The notes beneath the pieces were generated by a model, which saw only the letters and a program-made list of their open reading frames with translations, was not told the origin of the DNA and searched no databases. From JACKHO01 sp041398745 (GTDB lineage Bacteria; Planctomycetota; Planctomycetia; Planctomycetales; Planctomycetaceae), in the NCBI GenBank assembly GCA_041398745.1, contig JAWKUB010000012.1:62001-126000 (forward strand): DNA of 64,000 bases, in the 5' to 3' direction. A program made the position numbers and the translations under genes. This document shows positions 35,912 to 44,909 of this stretch, piece by piece. Within the stretch, counting starts at the first letter, position 1. Each line of letters starts with the position of its first letter.

Positions 35912-38219
35912 CGCTGTGAGCGCCGCCACTCGCGTAGCGAAGCAGATTACGTTAACCGGTCTGGTTCAGGGGGTGGGAATGCGTCCCGCCGTAGCCCGAC
36001 TGGCACAGCAGTTGGGGCTGGCGGGTTACGTTGCTAATAATCGCACGGGGGTGGAAATTCATGTTGAGGGGGAAGCAGAGCATGTGAGTGAATTCTACCG
36101 CAATTTGCTGAATGCCGTGCCCTCGCATGCACGGGTGTTGTCCAAGTCGATTTCGGCAGCCGAACTGCTCAACGGAAATGTCTTCGAAATTGTCCGACAG
36201 AATGATGAGCAAAGTCTGTCTTCCTCCGTTCCAGTCGATTTGGCAACGTGCCCGGAGTGCACGCGCGAATTCCGGACTGCGAGTGACGCGCGGCATGGGT
36301 ATGCCCTCATCAGTTGCACTCGCTGTGGGCCACGGTATTCCGTGATGAGAAACATGCCGTTCGAGCGGGATCACACATCCCTGCGGGAGTTTCCGCTGTG
36401 CGTACAATGCACTGACGAGTACGAAAGTCTCGACAACCGGCGTGCGCGTGCCCAGACCATGTCATGTCCCGAATGCGGGCCGAACATCTGGTACGAGCAC
36501 GGTGATGCGGCCATTCACGAACCCGGCGCGGCAATTCAGGCGGCGACAAATCTCATTCGGTCAGGGAAGATTCTGGCACTGTGCGGAGTCGGGGGATATC
36601 AATTGCTGGTCGATGCCACATCGAAACAGGCCGTCGCTGAGTTGCGAAGACGTAAGCAGCGCGCTCGCAAACCATTCGCTGTCATGGTCGCTGATGAAGA
36701 TATGGCGGCCCGCTTGGCCAAGTTCGATGAGCAAGGTTTCGACCTGTTACGATCGGCACCAAACCCTATCGTACTGTTGAACAAAAGCGGCGGCATAGAT
36801 GTCGCGGAGAACGTCGGCCCCGGTCAGTCTACTATCGGACTGATGTTGCCCACGACGCCATTGCATGCTGACCTGTGTCGTCTGGCTGACGTTCCCCTCG
36901 TTGTCACCAGCGGAAATTTGGACGGCAATCCTCTTGAGCATCATCCCGACTCAGCCCGACAACATCTAGCCAACATTGCGGACGGATTTCTGCACCACAA
37001 TCGTGAAATCATCCGGCCTATCGATGACAGCGTCGTACGTCCCATGAGGCAGGGCTGGGTCACCGTACGCAACGCGAGAGGTCTGGCACCCCAGACGTTG
37101 CCGCTGCTTACAAGTTCCTCAATTCTGGCGGTGGGTGGACAACAGAAGTCGGCCATTGCTTTGTCGAATGGGGGACAGAGTGTTCTGGGACCGCACGTTG
37201 GCAATCTCGGCACGTTGGGGATGTGTCGACAGTTTGAAGGGCACATTGCCAGCATGTTGCAGCTCTATGACATGGCGCCGGACATCCTCGTGCACGACCT
37301 GCATCCGGACTACTACTCCACGCGTTGGGCATTGCAGCAACATGCACAAACAATGGGAGTGCAACATCATCACGCCCACATCGTTTCAGGAATGCTGGAG
37401 CACGGCCTGTTGGATGAAGAAGTTCTGGGATTGGCACTCGACGGAACCGGCTACGGCACTGACGAAACCATTTGGGGTGGAGAGTACTTATTGGCAACTG
37501 CAACAGACTTCTCGCGTGTCGGGCATTTGACGCCATTTCGATTGCCCGGTGGCGAAGTGGTTGTCGAACAACCTTGGCGAACTACGGTTTCATTGCTGGC
37601 AGAAGTATTCGACACAGAGACAGCCACCAGCATTGCGAATCAAATATTCCCGCAAAAGTCCGTGGAAAACGTGTTGCAACTTGCAAAGAACGAGAAGCTG
37701 TCGCCGATGACAACCAGTTTGGGACGACTGCTGGACGGAGTGACATCGCTCATCACGGGACACGCAGATGCTGACTACGAAGCGGAACTGCCCATGATGC
37801 TGGAATCATTGGCCTTGGATTCAGTGAGTGTTGAGCGTGGCTATGAGTATCATCTTCGGGACGGAGTTCCCTTTCAAATCTGCTGGCGAAGCGCAGTGCG
37901 TGCGGTTCTCTCTGATCTGAATCGGGGTGTGAGTCGCTCAAGCATTGCAGCGAGATTCATCAACGGTCTCATCGATGGGCTTGTCTGTCCCGTTGAGAAG
38001 TTTCCTGACAAAACCATCGTGCTGGCCGGGGGATGTTTTCAGAACCGACTGTTGCTCGACGGAGTTGTTAGTAGACTAAGGCAACAAGGACGTAATGTCG
38101 TCTGGCCGCAGCGCATCCCCATCAATGACGGTGGCCTGGCAGCAAGTCAACTGGCCATTGCCGCAGCCAGGTTGGGTGAATCAGAATCCCCGAACAGAAA
38201 GGATCCGTCATGTGCCTAG
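35883..38219 (+). CDS. hypF: Carbamoyltransferase HypF
   Basis: 778 residues with the full domain series: acylphosphatase (about 20-105, TGLVQGVGMRPAVARLAQQL), two zinc-finger motifs (CPECTREF...CTRCGP and CVQCTDEY...CPECGP), a YrdC-like domain (about 210-395) and a Kae1-like C-terminal domain with HHHAHIVSGM and LALDGTGYG. It makes the carbamoyl-adenylate that becomes the cyanide ligands of the active-site iron. An ATG at 35901 is an alternative start. Confidence 0.94.
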   Translation: MAAPHHMSVNAVSAATRVAKQITLTGLVQGVGMRPAVARLAQQLGLAGYVANNRTGVEIHVEGEAEHVSEFYRNLLNAVPSHARVLSKSISAAELLNGNVFEIVRQNDEQSLSSSVPVDLATCPECTREFRTASDARHGYALISCTRCGPRYSVMRNMPFERDHTSLREFPLCVQCTDEYESLDNRRARAQTMSCPECGPNIWYEHGDAAIHEPGAAIQAATNLIRSGKILALCGVGGYQLLVDATSKQAVAELRRRKQRARKPFAVMVADEDMAARLAKFDEQGFDLLRSAPNPIVLLNKSGGIDVAENVGPGQSTIGLMLPTTPLHADLCRLADVPLVVTSGNLDGNPLEHHPDSARQHLANIADGFLHHNREIIRPIDDSVVRPMRQGWVTVRNARGLAPQTLPLLTSSSILAVGGQQKSAIALSNGGQSVLGPHVGNLGTLGMCRQFEGHIASMLQLYDMAPDILVHDLHPDYYSTRWALQQHAQTMGVQHHHAHIVSGMLEHGLLDEEVLGLALDGTGYGTDETIWGGEYLLATATDFSRVGHLTPFRLPGGEVVVEQPWRTTVSLLAEVFDTETATSIANQIFPQKSVENVLQLAKNEKLSPMTTSLGRLLDGVTSLITGHADADYEAELPMMLESLALDSVSVERGYEYHLRDGVPFQICWRSAVRAVLSDLNRGVSRSSIAARFINGLIDGLVCPVEKFPDKTIVLAGGCFQNRLLLDGVVSRLRQQGRNVVWPQRIPINDGGLAASQLAIAAARLGESESPNRKDPSCA

Positions 38220-38452
38220 CGGTTCCCGGAGAAGTGGTGGAGTGGCTCGACCGCGATCCGCTGTTTGCAAAAGCCCTCATTGACTTTGGCGGCGTGCGGA
38301 AGCCGTGTCACATGGCATGTGTGACGAATGCCGAGGTGGGCGATTTTGTCATTGTGCATGCCGGAATTGCCATTGCCAAAGTGAATGCCGAGGAGGCTCT
38401 ACGCACGAGACAGGATCTCGGCTTAGACGCGTCGGAAGGTGGCGAAGCATGA
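38210..38452 (+). CDS. hypC: Hydrogenase assembly chaperone HypC
   Basis: 80 residues with the essential N-terminal Cys2 (MCLAVPGEVVEW) and VGDFVIVHAGIAIAKVN, the HypC beta-barrel. It carries the Fe(CN)2CO unit with HypD. It overlaps hypF by 10 bases and hypD by four. Confidence 0.94.
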   Translation: MCLAVPGEVVEWLDRDPLFAKALIDFGGVRKPCHMACVTNAEVGDFVIVHAGIAIAKVNAEEALRTRQDLGLDASEGGEA

Positions 38453-39555
38453 AATATGTCGATGAATTTCGTGACTCACAGGCCGCGAGTGACATCGTGG
38501 CCAACATTTGCCAGCTGGCGAGGCAGCGCTGGCGCATAATGGATGTGTGCGGAGGACAGACGCATAACCTCGTAAAGTACGGAATCGAAGCGACTCTCGA
38601 AGGAGTGGTTGACCTCATTCACGGCCCCGGTTGTCCTGTGTGCGTCACTCCAGCCGAAGTCATTGATGTGGCTTGTGAACTTTCACAGCGGTCCGATGTA
38701 GTTGTCATGACGTTTGGCGACATGCTGCGTGTTCCGGGCGTAAAGACAAGCCTCAACGCAGCACGCGCTGCGGGCGGAAACATTCGAACCGTCTACTCTC
38801 CCGTAGAAGCTGTCGAATTCGCGAAGTTGCACCCGGCGAGTGAAGTTGTGTTCTTTGCGGTGGGATTCGAAACCACAATTCCGGCGACGGCCTTGGCTCT
38901 GAAGCAGGCTGCTGCCTTGGGACTGAAGAACTTCTCGCTACTAACGCACCATGTCCGAGTCCTGCCCGCCATGCTGCAGCTCATGCAGGGGCAGGATATT
39001 GAAATCGATGCATTCCTCGCCGCAGGACACGTCTGCACGGTGACCGGATTTGAGGATTACGGCAGCCTGACGTCGGAGTTTTCCGTACCAGTGGTCATTA
39101 CGGGATTTGAACCACTGGATTTGCTCCACGGAATCCTCAGGGCGGTTTCACTTCTTGAATCTGGCGAATGTGGAGTCGCCAATGAGTACGCCCGGTCAGC
39201 GGCAGCAGGCGGTAATGCGGCGGCAATGCAGTTAGTTGACGAGATCTATGAAGTGGTGGATCAGTCATGGCGCGGGATGGGAGTCATTCCTGCAAGCGGC
39301 TATGCGATTCGTAAATACTTCGAGCAGTTTGATGCACGAAAGCGATTCGGACTTACCGCACCGAATCATACCAGCGAGTCGCACTCTGAATGCCGCTGCG
39401 GCGACGTGCTGCAAGGAAAGTTGAAGCCCCTGGAGTGTCCGGTCTTCGGGACGAAATGCCGCCCGGAGCATCCTCTCGGAGCCCCCATGGTCTCCTCGGA
39501 GGGAGCCTGTGCTGCGTACATTCAGATTCAGCCGCAACCACTTGGAACAACGTGA
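38449..39555 (+). CDS. hypD: Hydrogenase iron-cofactor scaffold HypD
   Basis: 368 residues from the ATG at 38449 (ATGA overlap with hypC). Conserved HypD blocks are seen: MDVCGGQTHNLVKYGI, HGPGCPVCVTP, FFAVGFETTIPATA and, near the C-terminus, CRCGDVLQGKLKPLECPVFGTKC, which supplies the [4Fe-4S] ligands. It assembles the Fe(CN)2CO group with HypC and HypE. Confidence 0.95.
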   Translation: MKYVDEFRDSQAASDIVANICQLARQRWRIMDVCGGQTHNLVKYGIEATLEGVVDLIHGPGCPVCVTPAEVIDVACELSQRSDVVVMTFGDMLRVPGVKTSLNAARAAGGNIRTVYSPVEAVEFAKLHPASEVVFFAVGFETTIPATALALKQAAALGLKNFSLLTHHVRVLPAMLQLMQGQDIEIDAFLAAGHVCTVTGFEDYGSLTSEFSVPVVITGFEPLDLLHGILRAVSLLESGECGVANEYARSAAAGGNAAAMQLVDEIYEVVDQSWRGMGVIPASGYAIRKYFEQFDARKRFGLTAPNHTSESHSECRCGDVLQGKLKPLECPVFGTKCRPEHPLGAPMVSSEGACAAYIQIQPQPLGTT

Positions 39556-39577
39556 TTCCGAAACGAGATAGTGCAGA

Positions 39578-40621
39578 ATGAACAATGGATTGGATTGTCC
39601 TTTGCCGCAATCAAGCCCCACTGATGTGGTTTCGCTCGCGCATGGGGAAGGGAGCGGGCTGACGCGGCGACTGATTCAGGACCGCATCAGAAACGTGCTG
39701 GCAAATCCTGTTCTCGACCAACTGGGAGATGCCGCCCTGCTCCGAGAATGTAGTCGACCAGTGATGATGACCACCGATTCGTTCGTTGTGTCACCACTGA
39801 AATTCCCCGGAGGTGATATTGGTTCCATGGCAGTCTATGGAACGGTAAACGATCTGCTGGTCAGTGGGGCCGTTCCGCATTGTCTAAGCCTTGGTCTGAT
39901 TATCGAAGAGGGATTGCCGTTCTCTGTCTTGGACGAAGTACTGGCAAACATTCAGCGGGCCTGTGAAGAGTGCAGCGTGTTCGTTGCGACGGGCGACACG
40001 AAAGTGGTGGCCCGTGGCGAGTGTGATTCGCTGTTCATCAACACCACCGGAATTGGTTTCGCCCGCGACGTACTCCCCTCGGGGCCCACCTCAATCGAAC
40101 CGGGTGATGAAATCATTATGACCGGGCCGGTCGGAAAGCATGGAGTCGCGGTACTCGCCTGCCGCAATGAACTGAACTTCACGCCAACTCCAATGAGCGA
40201 CTCCAAGCCTCTTATCGCGGAGTTAGCCGCCATTGAATCATTAATGCCACACATTCGCTGCATGCGCGATGCAACGCGCGGGGGTGTTGGAGCGGTTCTA
40301 CAGGAGTGGGCCGAGTCGAGCGAATGCACGCTCACCTTTCGCGTCCAGGATGTCCCGGTGAGCGCCGAAGTGCGCGCAGTCAGCGAATTATTGGGACTCG
40401 ATCCGATGCACATTGCCTGCGAAGGAACCATGGTGCTGGCAGCTGCTCCCTCAGCCGCAGTGGCAGTTGTAACAGCACTGCACGACGCGGGCTTCCCTCA
40501 TGCAGCACGCATTGGAACAACTCGCGAACGAGATATTGTCCCCGTGACATGCATCGGACTGTTGGGCCAGGAACAGCCCTTTCAGGAACCTCTGGGGGCT
40601 CCGCTCCCACGAATTTGTTAG
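39578..40621 (+). CDS. hypE: Carbamoyl dehydratase HypE
   Basis: 347 residues of the PurM/AIR-synthetase fold (MMTTDSFVVSPLKFPGGDIG; MRDATRGGVGAVLQEWA). The last four residues are PRIC, the invariant tail whose cysteine is carbamoylated and dehydrated to a thiocyanate. It completes the hypABFCDE set. It converges with a DUF1501 gene, with 21 bases between stops and no evident terminator. Confidence 0.95.
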   Translation: MNNGLDCPLPQSSPTDVVSLAHGEGSGLTRRLIQDRIRNVLANPVLDQLGDAALLRECSRPVMMTTDSFVVSPLKFPGGDIGSMAVYGTVNDLLVSGAVPHCLSLGLIIEEGLPFSVLDEVLANIQRACEECSVFVATGDTKVVARGECDSLFINTTGIGFARDVLPSGPTSIEPGDEIIMTGPVGKHGVAVLACRNELNFTPTPMSDSKPLIAELAAIESLMPHIRCMRDATRGGVGAVLQEWAESSECTLTFRVQDVPVSAEVRAVSELLGLDPMHIACEGTMVLAAAPSAAVAVVTALHDAGFPHAARIGTTRERDIVPVTCIGLLGQEQPFQEPLGAPLPRIC

Positions 40622-40642
40622 TTGGTGTTTGCCCTTCAATCG

Positions 40643-42145
40643 CTACGCAATAATGTCATGAATGACATGGCCGTGTACGTCGGTCAGGCGGAAGTCACGG
40701 CCCTGGTAGCGGTAAGTGAGACGTTTGTGGTCGATGCCCAGTAAGTGCAGAATGGTCGCATTCAAGTCGTGAATGTGCATTGTCCCTGGCGTCCAGGTCG
40801 CCTTGTCTGGTTGTGGTCGCAAAGGATTGCCGTCCGCATCGGCGATGTTGTAGCCATAGTCGTCGGTTTGACCGTAAGTGATGCCCCCCTTAATTCCACC
40901 GCCAGCCAGCCACGTCGTGAAGCAGCGGGGATGGTGGTCGCGCCCGTAGTTTTCTTTCGTTAGTCCGCCCTGACAATATGCCGTACGCCCGAACTCGCCG
41001 CCCCAGACGACGAGTGTTTCATCCAGCATGCCCCGTTGCTTAAGGTCCTTAATGAGCCCAGCGCATCCCTGGTCGATGTCGTGGCATTGCGACTCGTGTT
41101 CCTTCGGCAAATTCCCGTGAGCATCCCAGCCGCGATGGAAAATCTGAATGTTACGTACGCCCCGTTCGGCGAGTCGTCGAGCGTTCAGGCAGCAAGCGGC
41201 GAACGTGCCGGGTGTGCGGGCGTCTTCGCCGTAGAGTGCAAACGTCTCGTCACTTTCCTGCGAGAGGTCCATGAGCTCCGGAACGGACATTTGCATCCGA
41301 AATGCCATTTCGTGTTGCTTGGTGCGGGCTAACACTTCAGGATGGCCGAACTGCTCGAACTGTTGTTCGTTGAGTGCCGCCAGTGCATCGAGTTGTTTGC
41401 GGCGAGCCGCTCGGTCGACTCCGTTGGGATTACTCAAATAGAGCACGGGATCACCTTCACTCCGCAGCAGAATGCCTTGATGATCAGACGGCAAAAAGCC
41501 GGTCCCCCACAGGCGACTGAAGAGACTCTGCTCGGCAAAGCTCGTCTTGGCATGCATGACGATATACCCCGGCAGGTTTTCGTTCATGCTCCCCAGCCCG
41601 TAACTGAGCCATGCTCCCAGACTCGGTCGCCCCGGAATTTGGCTGCCGGTTTGGATGTAGGTAATCGCGGGGTCGTGGTTAATCGCTTCAGTAAAGGTGC
41701 TGTGAACTACGCACAAATCTTTGACGACGCTGGCAGTGTGGGGCAGTAATTCGCTCACCCAAACGCCACGGTCATTGTTTTCGTGAAAGTCAAAACGATA
41801 CTTGCTGGGGCAGACGGGCAGAGTCTTTTGCCCCGCGGTCATTCCGGTGATGCGTTGACCGTCACGCACTTCTGCAGGAAGATCCTGGCCAAACATCTCC
41901 TGCATTTTCGGCTTGTAGTCCCACGTGTCATGATGACTCGGGCCGCCACTCATGAAGAGGTAAATAACCGTCTTCGCCTTCGCGGCATGATGCAGTCCAT
42001 TGGGATGTGCCGCCTGCTCTGCACTTAACTCGGGCGCAAGGAGCCCCGCCATGGCGGCGGTCCCCAATCCCAGCGCCGACCGCCCAAAGAGCTGCCGACG
42101 GGTCATGTTGAGTTCGAATTCGCGAAAGGGATTGGGAACTTGCAT
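40643..42145 (-). CDS. DUF1501 family protein
   Basis: 500 residues from the ATG at 42145 with AGGAGAG upstream. A twin-arginine-like leader (MTRRQLFGRSALGLGTAAMAGLLAP) is followed by the DUF1501 body: VIYLFMSGGPSHHDTWDYKP, WGGEFGRTAYCQG and ATILHLLGIDHKRLTYRYQGRDFRLTDVHG. The family is distantly related to sulfatases and alkaline phosphatases but lacks a formylglycine site, and its activity is unknown. It normally pairs with a cytochrome c/DUF1549/DUF1553 protein; here it stands apart from the pair at 43467-47909. Confidence 0.9.
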   Translation of the reverse strand: MQVPNPFREFELNMTRRQLFGRSALGLGTAAMAGLLAPELSAEQAAHPNGLHHAAKAKTVIYLFMSGGPSHHDTWDYKPKMQEMFGQDLPAEVRDGQRITGMTAGQKTLPVCPSKYRFDFHENNDRGVWVSELLPHTASVVKDLCVVHSTFTEAINHDPAITYIQTGSQIPGRPSLGAWLSYGLGSMNENLPGYIVMHAKTSFAEQSLFSRLWGTGFLPSDHQGILLRSEGDPVLYLSNPNGVDRAARRKQLDALAALNEQQFEQFGHPEVLARTKQHEMAFRMQMSVPELMDLSQESDETFALYGEDARTPGTFAACCLNARRLAERGVRNIQIFHRGWDAHGNLPKEHESQCHDIDQGCAGLIKDLKQRGMLDETLVVWGGEFGRTAYCQGGLTKENYGRDHHPRCFTTWLAGGGIKGGITYGQTDDYGYNIADADGNPLRPQPDKATWTPGTMHIHDLNATILHLLGIDHKRLTYRYQGRDFRLTDVHGHVIHDIIA

Positions 42146-42393
42146 GGAACATTTCTCTCCTGAAACCACTCCACCGAATGATACATCAAACTCGCATTCT
42201 TCGCATACTGATCAGAATCACTCCTGGCGAAGTAGTCACCAGCTTCGGCGAACTTCTCGCCACGGACAAACATGCTCGATATTGAATGTCGCCGAATTTA
42301 CTTGCCGCAACTATGAGGCACACTGTTTGCATGAGGAGTGGCGTCGCACGTTCTTACCGACCGTCGCATCTCGTCCACCACGAATTCGCTGAC

Positions 42394-43398
42394 ATGGAAC
42401 CCATGCCCTACCGTAACCGCCGCCGAGGATTCACCCTCATCGAACTTCTCGTTGTCATCGCAATTATTGCGGTGCTCATTGCCCTTCTTCTTCCCGCAGT
42501 ACAGCAGGCCCGTGAAGCCGCTCGTCGTGCCCAATGCAAAAACAACCTCAAGCAGATGGGGTTGGCACTGCACAATTACCTGGAAGCGCATTCCTGCTTC
42601 CCTCCGCTGGGATGCTACCCCGCGGCGTCGGTCGGACAATGGAAAACATTCTCCGCCCAGGCTCGACTGTTGCCCTATCTGGATCAGGCAAATTTGCAGA
42701 ATATCATCGACTGGAGTCAACCTTACGACATTCAAGGCAATGTTACAGGCGTGCGTGTTCCGACATACTTGTGCCCCGATGAAATAAACGACCACAAATT
42801 CCCGGACGGAAGTGTATTCGTCTATCCGACAAGCTATGCCGTCAACATGGGTACTTGGTTCGTGTTTGATCGAACGACCGGGCAGTATGGAGATGGTGCA
42901 TTCGGCACGAACTCTCGAATCAGTATGCGAAACTTTATCGACGGTTCGAGCAACACGCTTGGGATTTCTGAAGTCAAGGCGGCACAGGACTACTTCCGCA
43001 ATTCGGGACAGCCTGCGGGGCTGAATGCTCCTCTTCCTACATCCCCCACTCAGATTACCTCAATGGGTGGCAACTTTGAACCGATGTCGGGACACACTGA
43101 ATGGGCCGAAGGTGAAGCACACCACACGGGGTTTACGACCCTGTTCACTCCAAACACCAAGGTGCCGTATGACAATGGCGGCACCATTACCGACATTGAC
43201 TATTCATCATGCCGCGAGTCGTGGGCTGGTTGCTCTGGCCCCACCTACGCGGCCGTTACTTCACGCAGCTACCACGTGGGAATTGTCCACTCCATGATGA
43301 TGGATGGCTCCGTCCGGTCGATTGGCGAAAACATCGATCTGAATTTGTGGCGAGCACTAGGGACACGAGCTGGCGGCGAAGTCGTCGGTGAATTCTAA
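42394..43398 (+). CDS. DUF1559 pseudopilin-like protein
   Basis: 334 residues from the ATG at 42394 (42403 possible). The type IV prepilin leader and helix are unmistakable: RRRGFTLIELLVVIAIIAVLIALLLPAVQQAREAARR, with cleavage expected after Gly and the usual Glu five residues later. The C-terminal DUF1559 domain ends with the H-x-DG block (GIVHSMMMDGSVRSIGENID). Planctomycetes carry large families of these secreted or surface proteins; their function is unknown. Its promoter lies in a 248-base gap shared with the divergent DUF1501 gene. Confidence 0.92.
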   Translation: MEPMPYRNRRRGFTLIELLVVIAIIAVLIALLLPAVQQAREAARRAQCKNNLKQMGLALHNYLEAHSCFPPLGCYPAASVGQWKTFSAQARLLPYLDQANLQNIIDWSQPYDIQGNVTGVRVPTYLCPDEINDHKFPDGSVFVYPTSYAVNMGTWFVFDRTTGQYGDGAFGTNSRISMRNFIDGSSNTLGISEVKAAQDYFRNSGQPAGLNAPLPTSPTQITSMGGNFEPMSGHTEWAEGEAHHTGFTTLFTPNTKVPYDNGGTITDIDYSSCRESWAGCSGPTYAAVTSRSYHVGIVHSMMMDGSVRSIGENIDLNLWRALGTRAGGEVVGEF

Positions 43399-43466
43399 GC
43401 CCCGTCGTATTGAGCTACTACGGAACGCCCGACGTGTTCCCCTGTCGCATCCACTCTGATCAGGGA

Positions 43467-44906
43467 TTACGAAAAAATCTCATGCACCACGTGCCCATGC
43501 ACGTCGGTCAGGCGGCGGTCGATGCCGTTCTGACGTACCGAGAGTCGCTGGTGGTCGATGCCCATAAGGTGCAGGATGGTGGCGTGGAGGTCGTAGCAGT
43601 ACGTCGTCCCTTCGACCGTTTTATAGCCCCAGTCATCACTTTGACCGTAACTGGTTCCCGCTTTCACGCCCGCTCCTGCCATCCAGGTGGTGAAGGATCC
43701 TCCGTTGTGATCGCGACCTAGGGAACCTTGAGCGAACGGCGTGCGGCCGAATTCGGTAGTCCAAATGAGCAGCGTGTCTTCAAACAATCCGCGCGATTCC
43801 AAATCTCGCAGCAGCGCTGCAATGGGCTGGTCGACCGTTGCAGCAATGGCGGGAAGTTCAGTCTGAATGTTGCCGTGGTTGTCCCAGTTTCCAGAGGCCC
43901 CTTGCGGTCCACTCCAGACCTGTACGAAACGAACGCCGCGTTCAATCAGTCGAGCCGCCAGCAGACAACGACGGCCAAAGTCCTCGGTCGTCGGATTGTC
44001 GAGCCCGTACGCTTTGTGCAAAGTTTCCGACTCTCGACTCAAATCGAACGCCTCCGGGGCCGTCATTTGCATTTTGGCCGCAAGTTCGAAACTGCGAATC
44101 CGGGAGGCGAGCCGCGAGTCGGCATGTCGCTGCTCCTCATGTTGTTCGTTCAGTCGACGCAGTAAATCAAACCCCTGCTTCCCGGCATCTGGCGAGAACG
44201 ATGCGAACTGCGACTCCGGCGTGAGGAACGGAACGGGCTGGGGCGCCGCGGCGTCAATGACGGTTCCCTGATGAATGGCCGGCAGAAATCCCGAACTGAA
44301 ACTTGCCTTCTGATTGTAAGGCAGCCCTTTAGCATCTGGCAGCACTACGAACGTCGGCAGGTTGTCAGTCAGGCTTCCCAGTCCATAGGACAGCCACGCC
44401 CCGAGGCACGGAAAGCCAGGCAGCAGGAAGCCGCTGTTCATCATGTAGGTTCCGGGGCCGTGGACATTCGTCTTCGACGCCATGGCCTTGAGGAACGCCA
44501 TTTTGTCGACCAGTTCGGCCTGATGCGGGAAGACCTCGCTCACCCATTGCCCCGACTCGCCGTACTGCTTGAAAGCGAACGGGCTTTTCATGATGGCCCC
44601 CGGCATGGCGGTGAAGCCTTCCGGTTTTTCTGCAGGCCCCAAGTTCTGACCATGCAGCCGTTCCAGTTCCGGCTTGTAGTCGAACGTGTCCATGGGGCTC
44701 GCCCCCCCCGTCATGAACAGCTGAATGACCCGTCGCACCTTCGCGGGATGGTGCAATCCTCCATTCCGATTCAATGCGTCTGCCGAGTGAGCATTCGAAT
44801 CAGCGCCGAGCATGGACGCCAGAGCGAGCCCACCGAATCCGCCCCCGGCCTGAGTCAGCCAGCGGCGGCGTTGCTGCAACAAATTGTATTGCTCGGGAGA
44901 CATCAT
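43467..44906 (-). CDS. DUF1501 family protein, partner of cytochrome/PSD1 protein
   Basis: 479 residues. The leader RRRWLTQAGGGFGGLALASMLGA is twin-arginine-like. Family blocks VIQLFMTGGASPMDTFDYKPELERLHG, TTEFGRTPFAQGSLGRDHN and LHLMGIDHQRLSVRQNG are clear. It starts three bases after the stop of the large cytochrome-containing gene, so the two form an operon, the arrangement usual for this phylum. Biochemical role unknown. Confidence 0.91.
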   Translation of the reverse strand: MMSPEQYNLLQQRRRWLTQAGGGFGGLALASMLGADSNAHSADALNRNGGLHHPAKVRRVIQLFMTGGASPMDTFDYKPELERLHGQNLGPAEKPEGFTAMPGAIMKSPFAFKQYGESGQWVSEVFPHQAELVDKMAFLKAMASKTNVHGPGTYMMNSGFLLPGFPCLGAWLSYGLGSLTDNLPTFVVLPDAKGLPYNQKASFSSGFLPAIHQGTVIDAAAPQPVPFLTPESQFASFSPDAGKQGFDLLRRLNEQHEEQRHADSRLASRIRSFELAAKMQMTAPEAFDLSRESETLHKAYGLDNPTTEDFGRRCLLAARLIERGVRFVQVWSGPQGASGNWDNHGNIQTELPAIAATVDQPIAALLRDLESRGLFEDTLLIWTTEFGRTPFAQGSLGRDHNGGSFTTWMAGAGVKAGTSYGQSDDWGYKTVEGTTYCYDLHATILHLMGIDHQRLSVRQNGIDRRLTDVHGHVVHEIFS

Positions 44907-44909
44907 GGC

